Shown: positions 45,275 to 57,832, counted from the stretch's first letter. The stretch: DNA of 64,000 nt from Branchiostoma floridae (GCF_000003815.2 NC_049979.1:15658275-15722274), one strand, 5' to 3'. Numbers and translations are program-made. Notes: a model not told the origin generated them from the letters alone.

Positions 45275-47690
45275 GGGGATCAGAATCATCTTTATTGAGC
45301 CTCAGACTTAGACATACAAATACAAGATGAAAGATTAAAATACCTAGGCCAGCCCTTTTTCCAGACTTACAACGTCCAGAGGGCGCAAGGTAAAACATAT
45401 TAAAAAAAAAGAACAATCGTGTGCGTCGGACTGCTGAGATTCTTTAAAATTCTTTAACCCTATTGCACAAGAAGATTGCAAAACTCATATATTGCACTAA
45501 TTGCATATTGCACTATCTCATGTAACGATAACAGCTATCAGCAGCTTGAGAATAGACCCAGAGGTTTTTCCCACCCAACTGTATTTCTTGCACAATATAT
45601 AACATATGAAGTGCATACTGCACACTTTCCTAACTTGCGTTTCAGCTGGCGGACTTCGCGTTCCTTGTGGCTTACAACACACAGGGATTTTAACTTCGAG
45701 CAGTTCTCGCTGTTAACCCACCCCCTACTACCAATTTCAATAGTGACAAGAGTAGCTTTGTAGGTGCTGTGCATGTCAATTTCATTTAATAAGTCTTCAT
45801 ACTTTGCCCTTTTCCTGTCCTCGGCACTACGGGCGTTTTGTTCGAAGGGTACAGTGAGTTCAATAAGAGTCAGTGTTTGTTTGACCGGGTCTTGTATGGT
45901 TATGTCTGGGACAAGCGACGTGGGTAGAATGTCCGGTGGAATGGTGGAATGTGTGCCTCCTGTCACTGAATCTGCGCTCAAGTCGCACCTGATGATGACC
46001 TGTTGTCCCGACTCGGAATGCCACTCCTTGAGTACGCTGTTGTGACGCCAGGTGTACCGACTGTCCTTCAAGGCAACCGGACAAGAGTTCAGAACATGCC
46101 TCAGTGTTTGGTGACCTTGGCATAGAGGGCAGTTAGACGACAGCACTTTCCCCCATCGGACCAAGTTGTCGCGTGTAGGCAGCCAATTGACCATGCCGCT
46201 CAGGGCAAACTCAAAGACGCCTCGAGGGCTGTTGCACAGTGAGCTCCTCCATCTTGTGTCAGACTGCTCGACTTCAACTAGTTCCACCCAGGTACCCTGT
46301 ACTGTAAGCGTTCTGCAGTGTTCCTCTATCTTCTTGTCTTCTGACAGTCGAAGATGGGCTTTTGCCTTCTGACACAGCTTTTCCTTAGTTTTCCGGGGGG
46401 GTTCTTGAATGCCTTGTGGGTTGGGACTAGACATTGCCGTAAGTGTTTCTGTGACAAGGGTGTTACAATCCAAGTTTCCTGTGGACTTGCGGCTTAATGT
46501 TCCCTCCCTTTCTAGTTTTGCTTCTAGGGCATTCCTGACGGTTGAGTCACCTACAGTCACAGCTGACGCGATGACTGTAGCATGTTCCTGGAGATAGATC
46601 TGCTCTACCGAGGTAAGTCCTAGGCCCTGGCTGTGGTACAGGAGTCCTGGGTTTGTTGACCTCTTCATCCCAGCCCATTTTTTCAGGTACTGAGTAACGC
46701 TGCTGTTCAGTTTTTGCAGGTGCGAGAGTGTGACGTCATGGACTGACAGTAGGAACCTGATAGCACCTTGTACGTATGTTCTGTAAATCTCACATTTGTA
46801 CTCTCCTCTTATAGGTGATGCATCTATGTTCATGATGATCCCATTCTGTTCATCTGACCCAATGATTGATTCCCTCAGGATATCAGCGACCGGACCCGAG
46901 GAGCCGCTAGCTGAGACGTAACCACCAAGGAATTTGAAGGGGGTTGTGATGATGTTGTCCAACGGGTGATTTCCAATACAGAAGGAAACATTCTTTGTAG
47001 AGCCACCACAGATACTAAGTGTTTTGCATTTCTTAGGTTTCAGATGCAAATGAATGGCACGCAGATTTCTGTCCAATGTATTTAAAATACGTTGCAGTGA
47101 TCTTGACCTGCATATGGTCAGGGCAAGGTCGTCGGCAAATGCAAATGTCGCGTGTGTCTTGTTCTTTAGTTTGTATCCATGTGCTGCCTCGTTTCGGAGG
47201 TATTCCAATGGCAGGTTGATGACAGGCAAGAAGACTGCGACAGACAGTGTGTCCCCCTGGAATGTGCCAACGTTAAGCTGGAATGGATTAGATGAGAACT
47301 CTGTGCAACTCACTTGGGCTGTGAGATTGTTGTAAAATACCTTCACATAGTTGCAGATATGCTGTGGTATGCGGTATCGCTGTAGTGCCAGGTGGATTAA
47401 ATCATGAGGGACCGATCCAAAAGCATTCTGCAGGTCAAGCCAAGCTACATGCACAGTTTTTGATTGTGCCCTAGCATCCCTGACGATCTCATTCAGGACC
47501 AGTGAGTGCTCGACACACCCCGACACTCCCTCCAGGAATCCCTTTTGTACCTCCTTGTCGATGATGTCATTCTTGACAAGAAACTCAATCATACGACCAC
47601 CGACTATATACGTATGTCTACAGTCGATAAGAAGTTCTAGGCGACCTCTGTATAGGCGAGCAACCAATAGGTGAGCTCAGGGTGATGAAA
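45275..47690 (-). mobile_element. 5'-truncated non-LTR retrotransposon (restriction-like endonuclease class)
   Basis: The unit runs antisense between TRAF-A and TRAF-B. Its 3' end on the minus strand reads CTCAATAAAGATGATTCTGA (from about 45298), an AATAAAGATGATTCTGAT type of tail familiar from such elements. The 5' end is cut inside the reverse-transcriptase domain, just upstream of 47667, as expected from incomplete target-primed reverse transcription. No clear target duplication was found. Confidence 0.75.
45538..47667 (-). CDS. Reverse transcriptase with restriction-like endonuclease, R2/NeSL/Hero-type, truncated
   Basis: One open frame of 709 codons without stops. Reverse-transcriptase motifs: KGFLEGVSGCVEH (42-54), WLDLQNAFGSVPH (76-88, catalytic Asp), GTFQGDTLS (134-142) and FADD (177-180). 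After the thumb region comes a zinc-knuckle-like CPLC (513-516), TLRHVLNSC and RYTWRHNSVL (537-546). A restriction-like endonuclease follows: PD (587-588), LTLIELTVPFE and KY (622-623). This order is that of single-ORF, site-prone non-LTR elements (R2, NeSL, Hero groups). The fingers and any N-terminal zinc-finger or Myb DNA-binding domains are missing; an in-frame stop lies just upstream. The start shown is only the open-frame limit. Intact catalytic motifs suggest a fairly young insertion, though it cannot be autonomous. Confidence 0.88.
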   Translation of the reverse strand: MVARLYRGRLELLIDCRHTYIVGGRMIEFLVKNDIIDKEVQKGFLEGVSGCVEHSLVLNEIVRDARAQSKTVHVAWLDLQNAFGSVPHDLIHLALQRYRIPQHICNYVKVFYNNLTAQVSCTEFSSNPFQLNVGTFQGDTLSVAVFLPVINLPLEYLRNEAAHGYKLKNKTHATFAFADDLALTICRSRSLQRILNTLDRNLRAIHLHLKPKKCKTLSICGGSTKNVSFCIGNHPLDNIITTPFKFLGGYVSASGSSGPVADILRESIIGSDEQNGIIMNIDASPIRGEYKCEIYRTYVQGAIRFLLSVHDVTLSHLQKLNSSVTQYLKKWAGMKRSTNPGLLYHSQGLGLTSVEQIYLQEHATVIASAVTVGDSTVRNALEAKLEREGTLSRKSTGNLDCNTLVTETLTAMSSPNPQGIQEPPRKTKEKLCQKAKAHLRLSEDKKIEEHCRTLTVQGTWVELVEVEQSDTRWRSSLCNSPRGVFEFALSGMVNWLPTRDNLVRWGKVLSSNCPLCQGHQTLRHVLNSCPVALKDSRYTWRHNSVLKEWHSESGQQVIIRCDLSADSVTGGTHSTIPPDILPTSLVPDITIQDPVKQTLTLIELTVPFEQNARSAEDRKRAKYEDLLNEIDMHSTYKATLVTIEIGSRGWVNSENCSKLKSLCVVSHKEREVRQLKRKLGKCAVCTSYVIYCARNTVGWEKPLGLFSSC

Positions 47691-48783
47691 ATTATTATAA
47701 CGGTGCTGCAGATACCATCAGTATATGACAAATGTACATCTATCTACATTGTTATGTACGACATTGGTAATAATTGTGTATGTTGTGTATTATGTTTGTT
47801 TCATTAAACAAACTGTGAAACAGTGAATGAATTGTACTACATATTGCAGCTGTAGTCTCTGACCTTTGTTGCTCGTCAATGTGTCTCTTTCATTTCATGT
47901 GCAAATTTTATGAAATCCGTCCAATTTCACATTGCCCTATAATCCCCAATGATGTAACATCTAAACCTCGATGTTATCAGTGTTGGCATGAATTCACACT
48001 TGTAACCCGATTAAAATCCGTCTGTTAATGAACCCTGTCCTATTTACAGATTGACATTGGAGCTAACGCACAACGACGTGACATACGTAACGTTTGTCAT
48101 GGGATTTGCGTCACATTTGACCGTACGGCCAATAAACATACACACAGATCGAAAAATCTAGACGCGCATAATACTGTCCATATGCATAAAGCTTCTCGTG
48201 ACTAATTGTTTCAATAACACGCGCACGGGCTCATGAATCCTTCCTGAATGTTATAGAATATTATCTGGATCCAAACCTGATTAGCGCACTGTAAAATATA
48301 ATTCAGTAAGAGTTCTTACAGAACTAACGTTACATTCAGTATTTGAGAAACGTCGAGCTAAGGAGTTTTCATCATCGGGGTAACCTTTATAATCATTTTC
48401 CATGATTAACATCGTTATGGATGTATCATTTTGAGATACAATGAAATGCGTTTTACCAATTGATTGAATGGACCATGATTCTGCTTACTATTTGCAATCA
48501 AGATTAACGTTATTACTATTATAGTGAATTCCGTGACAACACGCGTGTACAATGCCGCGTAGCATAAGAACTTCTAAGCGAATGCGTACTTCCATAAATT
48601 AAGCGAGGTAAGAATTTGAAAAGGGGAAATGTTTTCCCCCGAGAGTGGTAGAAACGTTTATAAAACACGATGCCACATTTTATTCAAGTCATCATGGAAT
48701 AGCCCAGGTTGTTCGAGAAAACCTTTGACCCTGATCCATGATAACTTGAGAGGTGGAACGCCGTGATTGGTGCCGCACCTTGA
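47691..48783. other. Spacer upstream of TRAF-B
   Basis: AT-rich sequence with no recognised exon or repeat boundary. It leads into the proposed TRAF-B promoter. Confidence 0.45.
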
Positions 48784-48805
48784 TGACGTCAACGCGGGGT
48801 TTACC
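48784..48805. promoter_or_regulatory. CRE plus kappaB-like composite in the TRAF-B promoter
   Basis: TGACGTCA (48784-48791) is followed four bases later by GGGGTTTACC (48796-48805), one mismatch from the kappaB consensus. Less than 100 bases downstream, sequence ending GTGGCAG|GTGAGT (48898) looks like the donor of a non-coding first exon of TRAF-B. The composite would then be promoter-proximal. Confidence 0.4.
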
Positions 48806-48839
48806 GATGATGTAATTGTTTGCGCATTTAGCGTAAACA

Positions 48840-48898
48840 ACTTTTAAGTGCAGCCTCACGGAGGCGTCGCGTCACAAGTACTAGTAACTTCGTGGCAG
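48840..48898 (+). other. Probable 5' UTR exon of TRAF-B
   Basis: A consensus donor GGCAG|GTGAGT at 48898/48899 pairs with the acceptor CCACAG at 49338, which opens the first coding exon 26 bases before its ATG. The upstream edge is unknown; 48840 is an approximate limit. Confidence 0.4.
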
Positions 48899-49363
48899 GT
48901 GAGTGGTGTATTTTTTTATCTTTCAACTTTTTCGAAGCTTCAAATTCTTATAGGCAGTGGGCTCTTGAATATAACAGGAAGGTAAAGTCAGGTAGTTACA
49001 GGTAAGGAAAGTAGCAAAGATAACGTTATCTTCGGCCGTTAAAATGAGGATCGCAGGTTGAAGTGGGGGGTACTCGGGAACCGTCTTCCACAAAACCACA
49101 TAATGCACGAAATGTATTCAGGTTGAGTGATCTTGTGGATGTAAATAAGGACAAATGTACAGGAACTTTAGTATAAAACTGACCGTGACCTGTGTTAGAA
49201 GGTATGGTTCCGGAAAACTTGTACGGTTCATGTACTACTATGGTGTATTACTGAAATCTCATACCGAACTGAAAAGGACGTCTATCTGAATATCTCTGAG
49301 TACGATTATGACCCTTTCCAATTTCCTGTTACCCACAGAAGGAACCTAGAACGACACGATCCT

Positions 49364-52300
49364 ATGTATACAGATCTACAGTACGTCTTTCCACTTGATG
49401 ATCGCTACAAATGCCCGATTTGTAGCTCTGTATTAGACGCACCCCGCCAGACGTCGTGTGGGCACCGCTTCTGTGACAGGTGCTTACAGCAAGCCTTCAG
49501 GTGAGAACAAAATTCAAAATTGATATAAAAAGTATGAAAGGGAGTACTTTTACACAGTAATATGGTGAGCTTCTTTCAAACAATCTAATCGTTTGATACG
49601 TCACAAATCGTCTCCTTGTCATTTGACCATCGACTGAGATGTAAACACAAGATCTCGAGGGAATCAGAGAAGTTACAAAGTGCCTCGTGATGCTCACCCC
49701 AGCATGACTTGTTTGTCCCCTGGCCAGCATGACAAAGTTTGTCCAGTAGTCCCATGACTGACCACATATCGATATCGTTACAGGAAGGGTGATGCGCACT
49801 GTCCTATTGATAAAGAAGTCCTTTCGGCAAACGAAGTAAGTATACCGATTTTCAAATTATACTTACTTAAAATACGTAATGGTTAAGATTTTTCTTTAAT
49901 CTATGCAACATGTGGAATATGTGATTAATGTTCATGCCTAAATTGCCCTTCCTCCTTTTGTTCAGGTTTTCCGAGACCGGTGTGCTGAGAAAGAGATTCT
50001 CCAACTTGTTATCTATTGTCCAAACAGAGAGTTTGGCTGTAAAGAACAACTTCCACTGAAAGAATTAGAGGTAACAATATTGTCCTTTTGTCTATGTAAT
50101 GGAATTTTTGGAAGTGTTTCTTATTTACAGTATTGCAATGTGGAAATGCAGATGTTCATCGGATGTTCTGCTTTCCTCCACACAGTCTCACCTACAGGAG
50201 TGTAAGTACACCCGAGTGGAATGTATTCACAAAGACCAAGGCTGCGATGCCCTCTTCCCAAGACATCAGCTAGCACAGCACTTGGAAAAGGAGTGCAACT
50301 TCAGACAGGTGTCATGCAAGTTTTGCAGCGAGGGAATTCCACTGGCTCTGATGCAGGTATGCTTATTTTTTTGCCACTTTCTGCATTTCAGAGTGAAGTA
50401 TTTAAATATTGTGTTCACGCACTATAAAACTATAATCGGGCTATCACAAAGATCAGAAACATCCAAGCAGGATATAGTTAGGTTCCTGTAGCCCGATTCT
50501 TCACCGACCGAGACCCGAAATATGCCTTTTTTTTCTATCAAGACAGATTGGAAAGAATCGTCTTTGACTAAAACCGCGTTATGTTTTGCCACTGTAGGAC
50601 CACCTGGCGCAGTGTCCTAGAGCGATGGCGTCCTGTCCAAACGGATGTGGCTTAACAGACGTCACGAGGGAACAGGTACATCTTACTTTTCTTACAAAAA
50701 CTTTTGCAGACTGATCCATAAAGCCCAGTGTAAACTATGATTTTTCTTAATGGTAGAAACTGTCTAAGGCGACGTATATATGGTCACCTACTGTGTCAGC
50801 ACATATCAAACAAATTTATGATCACATGAAATTGCACACGATGAGTATATTTACGAAACTATTATTACCCACAGGTGGATCAACATCTCCTTGAGGATTG
50901 TCCTCTTGTTGAGGTGGAGTGCAGCTACAGTGGCAGCGGGTGTAGTTTCAAGGTAAATGGCTGTATACATTGCCTCTATAAATGACATACTTTTCTTATG
51001 TCAAATCGTTTTTATCATCTTCTGACATCCTTACAACATGCTGTCTACACAATTACCATGCGCCTGACTTATTTGGTAAACTCTACAGGGCCAGCGAGGC
51101 CAGCTGGAGGAGCATAATGCCCTGTCCATGGCCGAACATATGGGTATGCTCACTGCAAGTCTCGCCCGCTTGGAGCTCAGCTATTCAGAGTCCAGAAGGG
51201 AGCTGCAAGAAGTTTCCAACCAGAGAGACCTTCTGCAGAACACTGTCGAACAGCAGGTCACTGAGATCACATCGCTGAAGCAAAAGGTCGACAAGCAGGA
51301 CACAAAGATAGGGGCTTTACAGGTACGTTATCCGGACAGCTGTTATTGATTTGATTTGCCATTATGAATAAATTCAACTTTTATGGAAACCTTATTTTAG
51401 CAGTATCTAATCACATTCTATTGGTCCTGGCAGAAAATGGTGGCCAACCAAACTGACAAACTTACAAAGTTTGAAGAAGATCTGACTTCAGCCGCCAAAA
51501 AGGTTGATGTGGAGGACCAGAAGAAGGACCTAGTCGCAGTGAAAGAGACAATGAAGATAACGGAGAACAGACTGACAATGTTAGAGACCAGAGGGTCGGG
51601 AGGAGGTGGACTGTTTTCAGGTGTAGCAGGTATGAGACAGAAAGTTTACATTTGATCTCCATTGGTTATATGCTCCTGAGCAAAGTAAGATTGATCAGTC
51701 TAAATTATCAGATTTAGTCACATCTTTTGAGAAAAGCTGTACTCATTGTTTCCATGATATCTGCCTTGTCATAGGAACGTTTATATTGACTTGGAAAGAA
51801 TTTGTGACAATTAATATTCCTGCCCTTTCGTGCCACAGGTGAAGTCGAGACACAACTTGCATCTCAAGACAGACAACTCGGCATCCACGATGTCCGGCTG
51901 GCTGAGATGGACCTCCGCTTCCAGATCCTGGAGACAGCCAGCTTTGATGGTACCCTGCTGTGGAAGATCAAGGACTACACCAGGAGGAAGCACGACGCTA
52001 CCACAGGCAGAACTTTGTCCCTGTATAGCCAGCCCTTCTATACCAGTAGAAATGGCTATAAGATGTGTGCTAGGGTGTACCTGAATGGGGATGGTATGGG
52101 GAAGGGTACGCACATGTCCCTGTTCTTTGTAGTCATGAGAGGAGACTATGATGCCCTGCTGCCCTGGCCCTTCAGACAGAAAGTAACCCTGATGCTGCTA
52201 GACCAGGATCAGGGCAGGCGCCACCTGTCGGACACGTTCCGCCCTGACCCGACCAGCAGCAGCTTCAAGCGCCCTACCAGCGACATGAACATCGCTTCAG

Positions 52301-52410
52301 GCTGCCCGCTGTTTGTGTCACAGGCTGTGGTGGAGGGGAGCCCTTATCTCAAGGATGACACGATTTTTATCAAAGTTATTGTTGAGACATCGGACTTGGT
52401 TGGTCCATAG
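49364..52410 (+). CDS. TRAF3/5-like adaptor, copy B
   Basis: Nine coding exons (to 49500, 49784-49835, 49966-50070, 50186-50356, 50598-50675, 50875-50952, 51089-51322, 51434-51629, 51839-52410) give 540 residues. From exon 2 on, every exon has the same length and phase as in copy A. RING ligands are C17, C20, C32, H34, C37, C40, C52 and D55. Zinc fingers and a coiled coil (NQTDKLTKFEEDL, ENRLTMLETRGSGGGG) follow, then the MATH domain. The last exon differs from copy A only by synonymous changes, as far as I can read. The RING and zinc-finger exons differ strongly, for example RDRCAEKEILQLVIYCPNRE against PDKGAEREIGQLVVNCVNKK. Role: adaptor and probable E3 ligase at TNFR-family or Toll-type receptors. 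AATAAA at 52934 is a candidate poly(A) signal. Confidence 0.94.
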
Positions 52411-54762
52411 AAATATTGCAAGGAGCAAGTGGTCACAAGACATGGAAACTTAACTGCTTGGTAAAAAGAGCATAAAAAGACAATGACATCGTCTACAGCT
52501 TTTAAGTAATATAGAATAACTGTGGCAAATGGAAAGAGGTCCTGTATGTATGCACCTTTTAAAAATTAGCTTTATGTTAAATGGAAATGCGTTCGATTCT
52601 AGCATGTCTACATTATGTTTAACAAACTGCTGCTATGTGTAAACCTATAATTACTGATAACTCAGGAGCTTTTTATATACTTTTGTAAAGTAGTTTCATC
52701 AAATTTGCTTATGCTAGAGGACGACAAACATTATTCTTTTATGTTTTCATGAGAAGCCTCATATTTATGATGTTTAAAATCTAGATTATGATAACCCAGG
52801 AGTTAAAAATCTTTTTTTTTAATTTTCGTCTGGTTTTGTAAAAATTTACGTATGTCAGAGGGCAACGAATATTATTCTTTTCATTTCTTTCTGCTATGGC
52901 CTTTCCTTTATATTCTTTGGATGTTACATAAATAATAAAACAGAGGCAATCTTGGGCATCAGAGTCCCGGCCACAACCTTTGTTGATGTGGTTAGAATAA
53001 TATTCTGATGACGTGAATGTACACGCTGCAGGTTTGATACATTTTAACGGTACGTCATGATGATTAAACTATTTTGGCAGCTTTTTGAACTAGATTCATT
53101 TCCATACGAGTGGAGGTAAAATTTGTTATAGATATGTGGAGCCTATGACTATACGTATGTCTTATTATTCGCAGATTGTACAGAAAAATCAAGTTGGAAA
53201 GTTGCCAGTCGCAATATAGACTCTGTTGGTACGTCTGGCCTAATCAACAAAGCTTCTTCCTCCACAGTGGCCAAATATAGAACCGTATACTAGTACACTG
53301 ATTTGGACTGGCAGAGCGGGGGCAATTAATCAACACACAGGTGGCAAAAATGTCCGGATCATGAAAAGTACACTCTAAATATACAGTATTAGATATAAAC
53401 TTTCATTTTGGAACTTCCATGGGAAGCATGATTACTTGCTGGGTGCTGATTAACAACCGTAACGGAGTTTCAGTCGTCTTGGTTAGGCAGAACCTAGTGT
53501 ATATTCTAATGCTGTACGTGCGGCCCCTTGTGGTGTGCCATGGCAACACGTCATACGCCCGCAAGACCCCATAGGTGTCGACATCTTGAAAGAGCTCGAG
53601 GAAAAAAGTGCATGTTGTCTTCATAAGTGACGCACAAGTGCTACTGCAACATAACTCATTTAAGAACAATATAACTCATTGAATACGATCGTGGAATAGG
53701 GGCAGCGTGTTGTAACTACACGGACAAACGTGATGATTAGCATAACGTTACACTGCGATTAAATAATCATCATCGGACGCCACTGCATGCAGGCGTGGCC
53801 GAGTCGTCTTGTTGTAGTTGCGCAGCAGTATTCCATGTTATCACACGTTTTTCTCTTTGCTTTTTTCACAGCGGAGCCATGGCATTTTTTAGTTACAGAC
53901 ATTTTTATTCAATCGCTACGGCTATCATGATCGATCATGAAAATTCATGATACATATTGTGTCAAATGGTGTTTAGAACGATAAAATCATATTTTCGCAA
54001 TCGTCTATCTCCAAGTGTTAACTTGTGCTGCCCAGGAATATATGTCTACGGAAAGTGTCCAAAGTATGAACATACGCTTATTAAACGTCAAAAGTTCACG
54101 CTGCATGTACGGGCAGATAGTTGGGGAATCGAACAGACCGAGTTGTCGATACCTGGAATTCCCCGAGCCCAATATGTCAGTAATAGCTTCCTGCTCAACC
54201 AGTGTCGGTGGGTTTGTCTCAGCTGAGAATAGGGATTGTGCAAGGTATGTTCTTTTACTAGTTTTATACCAAATTGTCCATATCCTCACCGTACACGACA
54301 CCAAAAACACGTACATGAGTCACTCCTTTCTCAGTGGCCTGAAGTGGTGACGTCATCAACTTGCATGGGTCTTAATACTGGTAGACTGGTCTTGGCGAAA
54401 TCATGTGAATGCTGACATAAACGTTCCTCAAAGTCATACATATGGGTTACCTGACCAATTCATAGTAGAGAAGCTCTCAGAAAAGCTACACTATGCCGTA
54501 CCGCATGTTGCAAATTCCACTGCCACCAGGTTGGTGCCATGGAATGGCACAGCGAACAACACAGCATATCCATGATCCATAGCTTGACGTGGCTCAAAAA
54601 CATTCTGCGTCTGTCACAAACGTAGAGTACATACAAAAATGCATATATAGACACATGTCCGCCAACAGAGTTGAACCGTTTACAGTTTCCTGTCTTCAAT
54701 GTTTAATGGTTAATATTACTGTGCCAAATCGGCTGCAATAACCCAGTCCACTGATAATGAAT
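52411..54762. other. TRAF-B 3' UTR and spacer
   Basis: TRAF-B 3' UTR probably runs to just past AATAAA at 52934-52939. Beyond it, no reading frame with protein similarity and no repeat with clear ends was found. Confidence 0.45.
52934..52939 (+). terminator. Candidate poly(A) signal of TRAF-B
   Basis: AATAAA in CATAAATAATAAAACAGAG lies 524 bases after the TRAF-B stop codon. It is the first consensus signal noticed in the 3' flank. Confidence 0.45.
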
Positions 54763-54962
54763 TACTGTAAATGCATTTAAGTTCGCGGGGATTTAATTTC
54801 GCGGTAGCGGGAAAAATGACTTTTCGCGGTGGATTTAATTTCGCGGTAACACCATCGACTGCAGTCTAATACCTTAATAGAATAATGTTCGCGGTGGATT
54901 TAAGTGGTCGCCGCGAAAACCGCGAACATTAATCCACCGCGAACATTTCTGCATTTACAGTA
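54763..54962. mobile_element. 200-bp MITE with TA ends
   Basis: The element starts TACTGTAAATGCATTTAAGT and ends GCATTTACAGTA; GTTCGCGG near the left end pairs with CCGCGAAC near the right. TTTCGCGGT is repeated inside. TA at both ends fits a Tc1/mariner-type target duplication. A truncated second copy lies at 57833-57950. Confidence 0.8.
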
Positions 54963-55581
54963 CCCTTGGGGTCGAGGTTTTCGATCTTTTTTTTTACAGT
55001 GAAGCTTCACAACATCGTCATTGGCATCGATACAAATAGTGTAATACAATAAAATCGCGACGATAATTGCGAGCACGTAGAGGAATGAGGTCATAAAATG
55101 CAACACATTTCGCAACATGCTGTGATCTTTGCTGTGATCAAATGCATTGGCGTGTGGCGACTGGTGCGGTCACAGAACGAACAATATAATAAAAAGTCAA
55201 GGGAGAATTATTGAATATCTAACGTTACATTCCCTTACATCGAGAATGAGGAAGATAAAAAGTTGAGTCATTCCTAACTTTCGGCGAAAACAACTTCAAC
55301 TTCCCCTGACGCAGGTGATTCCCCAACGTCACACTCCGGTCCCCGCCAGATGAAGTCCGCCAAGACCCCCTTTCACCCACCACTAGCATTACATGTTACC
55401 AAGGAGGTTCTTGATGTTACGTTCATTCTATTCGCTATTTCAACACTTTTGCCCAATGCAATCATACGTTACCGTCCGTGAACATACATAGTCTACATTT
55501 TTGTAGTTTTTACAATTCTGCTTTTTCGTATGTTCTCGAAATTAACGAACAGGCACGGCCGCAGTTAGCAGGGCAGCCGAA

Positions 55582-55601
55582 TGACGTCACGGGGATTCCC
55601 C
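55582..55601. promoter_or_regulatory. CRE plus kappaB composite upstream of TRAF-C
   Basis: TGACGTCA (55582-55589) and GGGGATTCCCC (55591-55601) are one base apart. TRAF-C coding begins 2.5 kb downstream, but its first coding exon follows an acceptor at 58103, so a distant non-coding first exon is expected. A good donor, CGCAG|GTGAGA, lies at 55916. Confidence 0.45.
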
Positions 55602-56593
55602 TTTTTAAGGACCTCCATACGTCACTGCATAGTGCCTCCTGGTATAATCAGAAGTGCCTTGAAGAACGGAAATCTTACACACGCTCATAGAACCTTAGAA
55701 AACGCTTCGGTTTGCCATGGCCATCACAACTCACATCGCAGTTTAGCTGTCTTCTTGTCCTGTTGTCTCATGCGCAAGTACTTGGCCCACCAGGCAGGCA
55801 CCACTGCCTTGGACAGCCCTGGTCTCCAGTAAACAGGGCCTCAGAACAATACTGTAGGTGTGGAGTACGTTACGAATGTTTGCTTTATAGATGCTCAGTC
55901 AAGTGTAACTACGCAGGTGAGATGGGGAGGTGTCAAAGTTGGTTGAGTCTAGCTTGTCCAGACTTGAGCTCTGGAGACTAGTGTGTTATTGGTCAACAGG
56001 ATTCTACATGCACCCATGAGTACCCAATCATGGACCTGACTGTGAGACTAAGTTATCGAGCAACCAAGTTTGAATTTTGGCCACCAATGATCACCAATCC
56101 TTGCCTTAATGGTGAAAGAAGAAAACTGACGAAGTTAAAATCACAAAGAGGAAACAACAACTTTTCGGCCTTCCGTATTCAGTTTCATGGGCTTTTTATA
56201 CAACTATTGTAACGGCACGGCTGAGAAGATTGAAATTGGTACATGTAACCAGTGCATCACGAGTAGGAGGGGTGGCAGCGCCAAAGCCAAGGCAATTTGA
56301 GTCAAACGTACGCGTATTTTGTATATTTCTGACAATCACTTTATAGTGCTCGCTAGGAACAAGTTGATAACTAGATGTAAAATTTATCACGTAAAATGTG
56401 ATAAAGGTTTTATTGTAACTTGTAAGCCCCTGTGTTGGCAGTGTTAGAGTTTATGAAATCATGTCAATTTTCATTGGGCAATGACCCCATGTTCGTCCAA
56501 GGAGGTTTAACGTTATTAATAATAGTCTTAAAGGCGCCCAGAGCATTTTTTCGTCTTCTCAAATTCAATTTTTCAAGTCATTTTTACATACAG

Positions 56594-57413
56594 TAAGGCC
56601 ACGTTGATTTGATTATATGGATGACATCCGCGCTCGCACCAATTTTCGGCCATTTCCAAAAAAAAAAAAAGTTTTCGACCACTCAATAAATTGTGCAAAG
56701 CAGCTGTAAAATGAGCACAAATATTCCGTAGATTGAAAAAAAAAGTATCAGAAAACAGAAAAAAATCTATTGTTGGTTGGGGGAGGTACCAGTACAGACA
56801 ATTCAGGTCCAGAGGATCATTTCCAGGTCCGGAAATGAACCTGGACCTGATTGTCTGTGGAAACTTGAGAACTGGCAATACTCAAAACAATGGTAATTGG
56901 TCAATTTTGCTACAAAGGAATCTGTTTAGTGGATTATTGGACTCCCACTGCATTTCAAAATCCAATCTCCATGTAATAAAGGCTAACTGTTTCTGTACCT
57001 TTGACTGTAGAAACTTGGTGCAATTGACTATAAACTTTACTTGACTTCGCTCTTGTTGTCTTCTTGCCCCCCCGGTTAGACCCCAACTTGCTGCCGACAT
57101 GGTGTGTCCATTTTGTAATTGGCGAAACCTGCTCCTCTGTTTTTTTTTCAGGTCTGTTTTTTCGGATTGGTCCAAGAAGAAAAAAATGTTTTGTACCCGT
57201 ATGATGTACTGGTCCCTACACCTAACTGTTGGTATACCATACTGTGTGTGTTTAGTCCTATGTTCGGCCCTATGTTCAACCTTCCAGGCCACGTTGATTT
57301 CATACTGAAGGCAACTTTTTTTTTTGGCCAAACTTTTTTTTTATTCGCTCGCTCGCATCAGTTTTGGAGTTCCCAGAGGATGTCATCCATATAATCAAAT
57401 CAACATGGCCTAA
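56594..57413. mobile_element. Inner inverted-repeat element
   Basis: The termini TAAGGCCACGTTGATTTGAT and their mirror (ending TCAACATGGCCTAA) enclose about 820 bp with no coding capacity. It sits inside the TTAA-flanked element. It is either a nested insertion or the subterminal inverted repeats of the same transposon. Confidence 0.65.
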
Positions 57414-57832
57414 GGTTAATAACACTATCTCATTGCATATCGACCGTCATTGAGCAAAGATGAGACGTTGTTGGGTGGTGGGAACTCATTGAAAATCTGA
57501 GCGCTGCACGTGCCATTATTTCAAATTTTCGGAATGTACGCGAACATGACCAAATGCATCCCGAACGCTTCCGGAGATGTCGTCACTTGTTCGAATAAGG
57601 TTTCGATTTGCGAACAGGCGAATCAGATTCAATTCGAAAATTTCCGAAAAGTACAGACGGGAAACCGTTAGTGGCTTGATCTTGTGCTGATTTATTACAG
57701 GATGTAATAAATCAAGGGGGTCCATTTGCGGCATGTTTGTGCGTCCTTCTAAACGCTGAAAGTACGAAATAATGATACAAATGTGCTAGAATGGTGAAGT
57801 AAATGTCATTGTACCGATTGTCTCATCCAGAA

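Noticed and set aside
53403..53669. 88-codon minus-strand frame between TRAF-B and TRAF-C
   Set aside because: No similarity to a known domain, ordinary length for chance in this composition, and no matching exons nearby.
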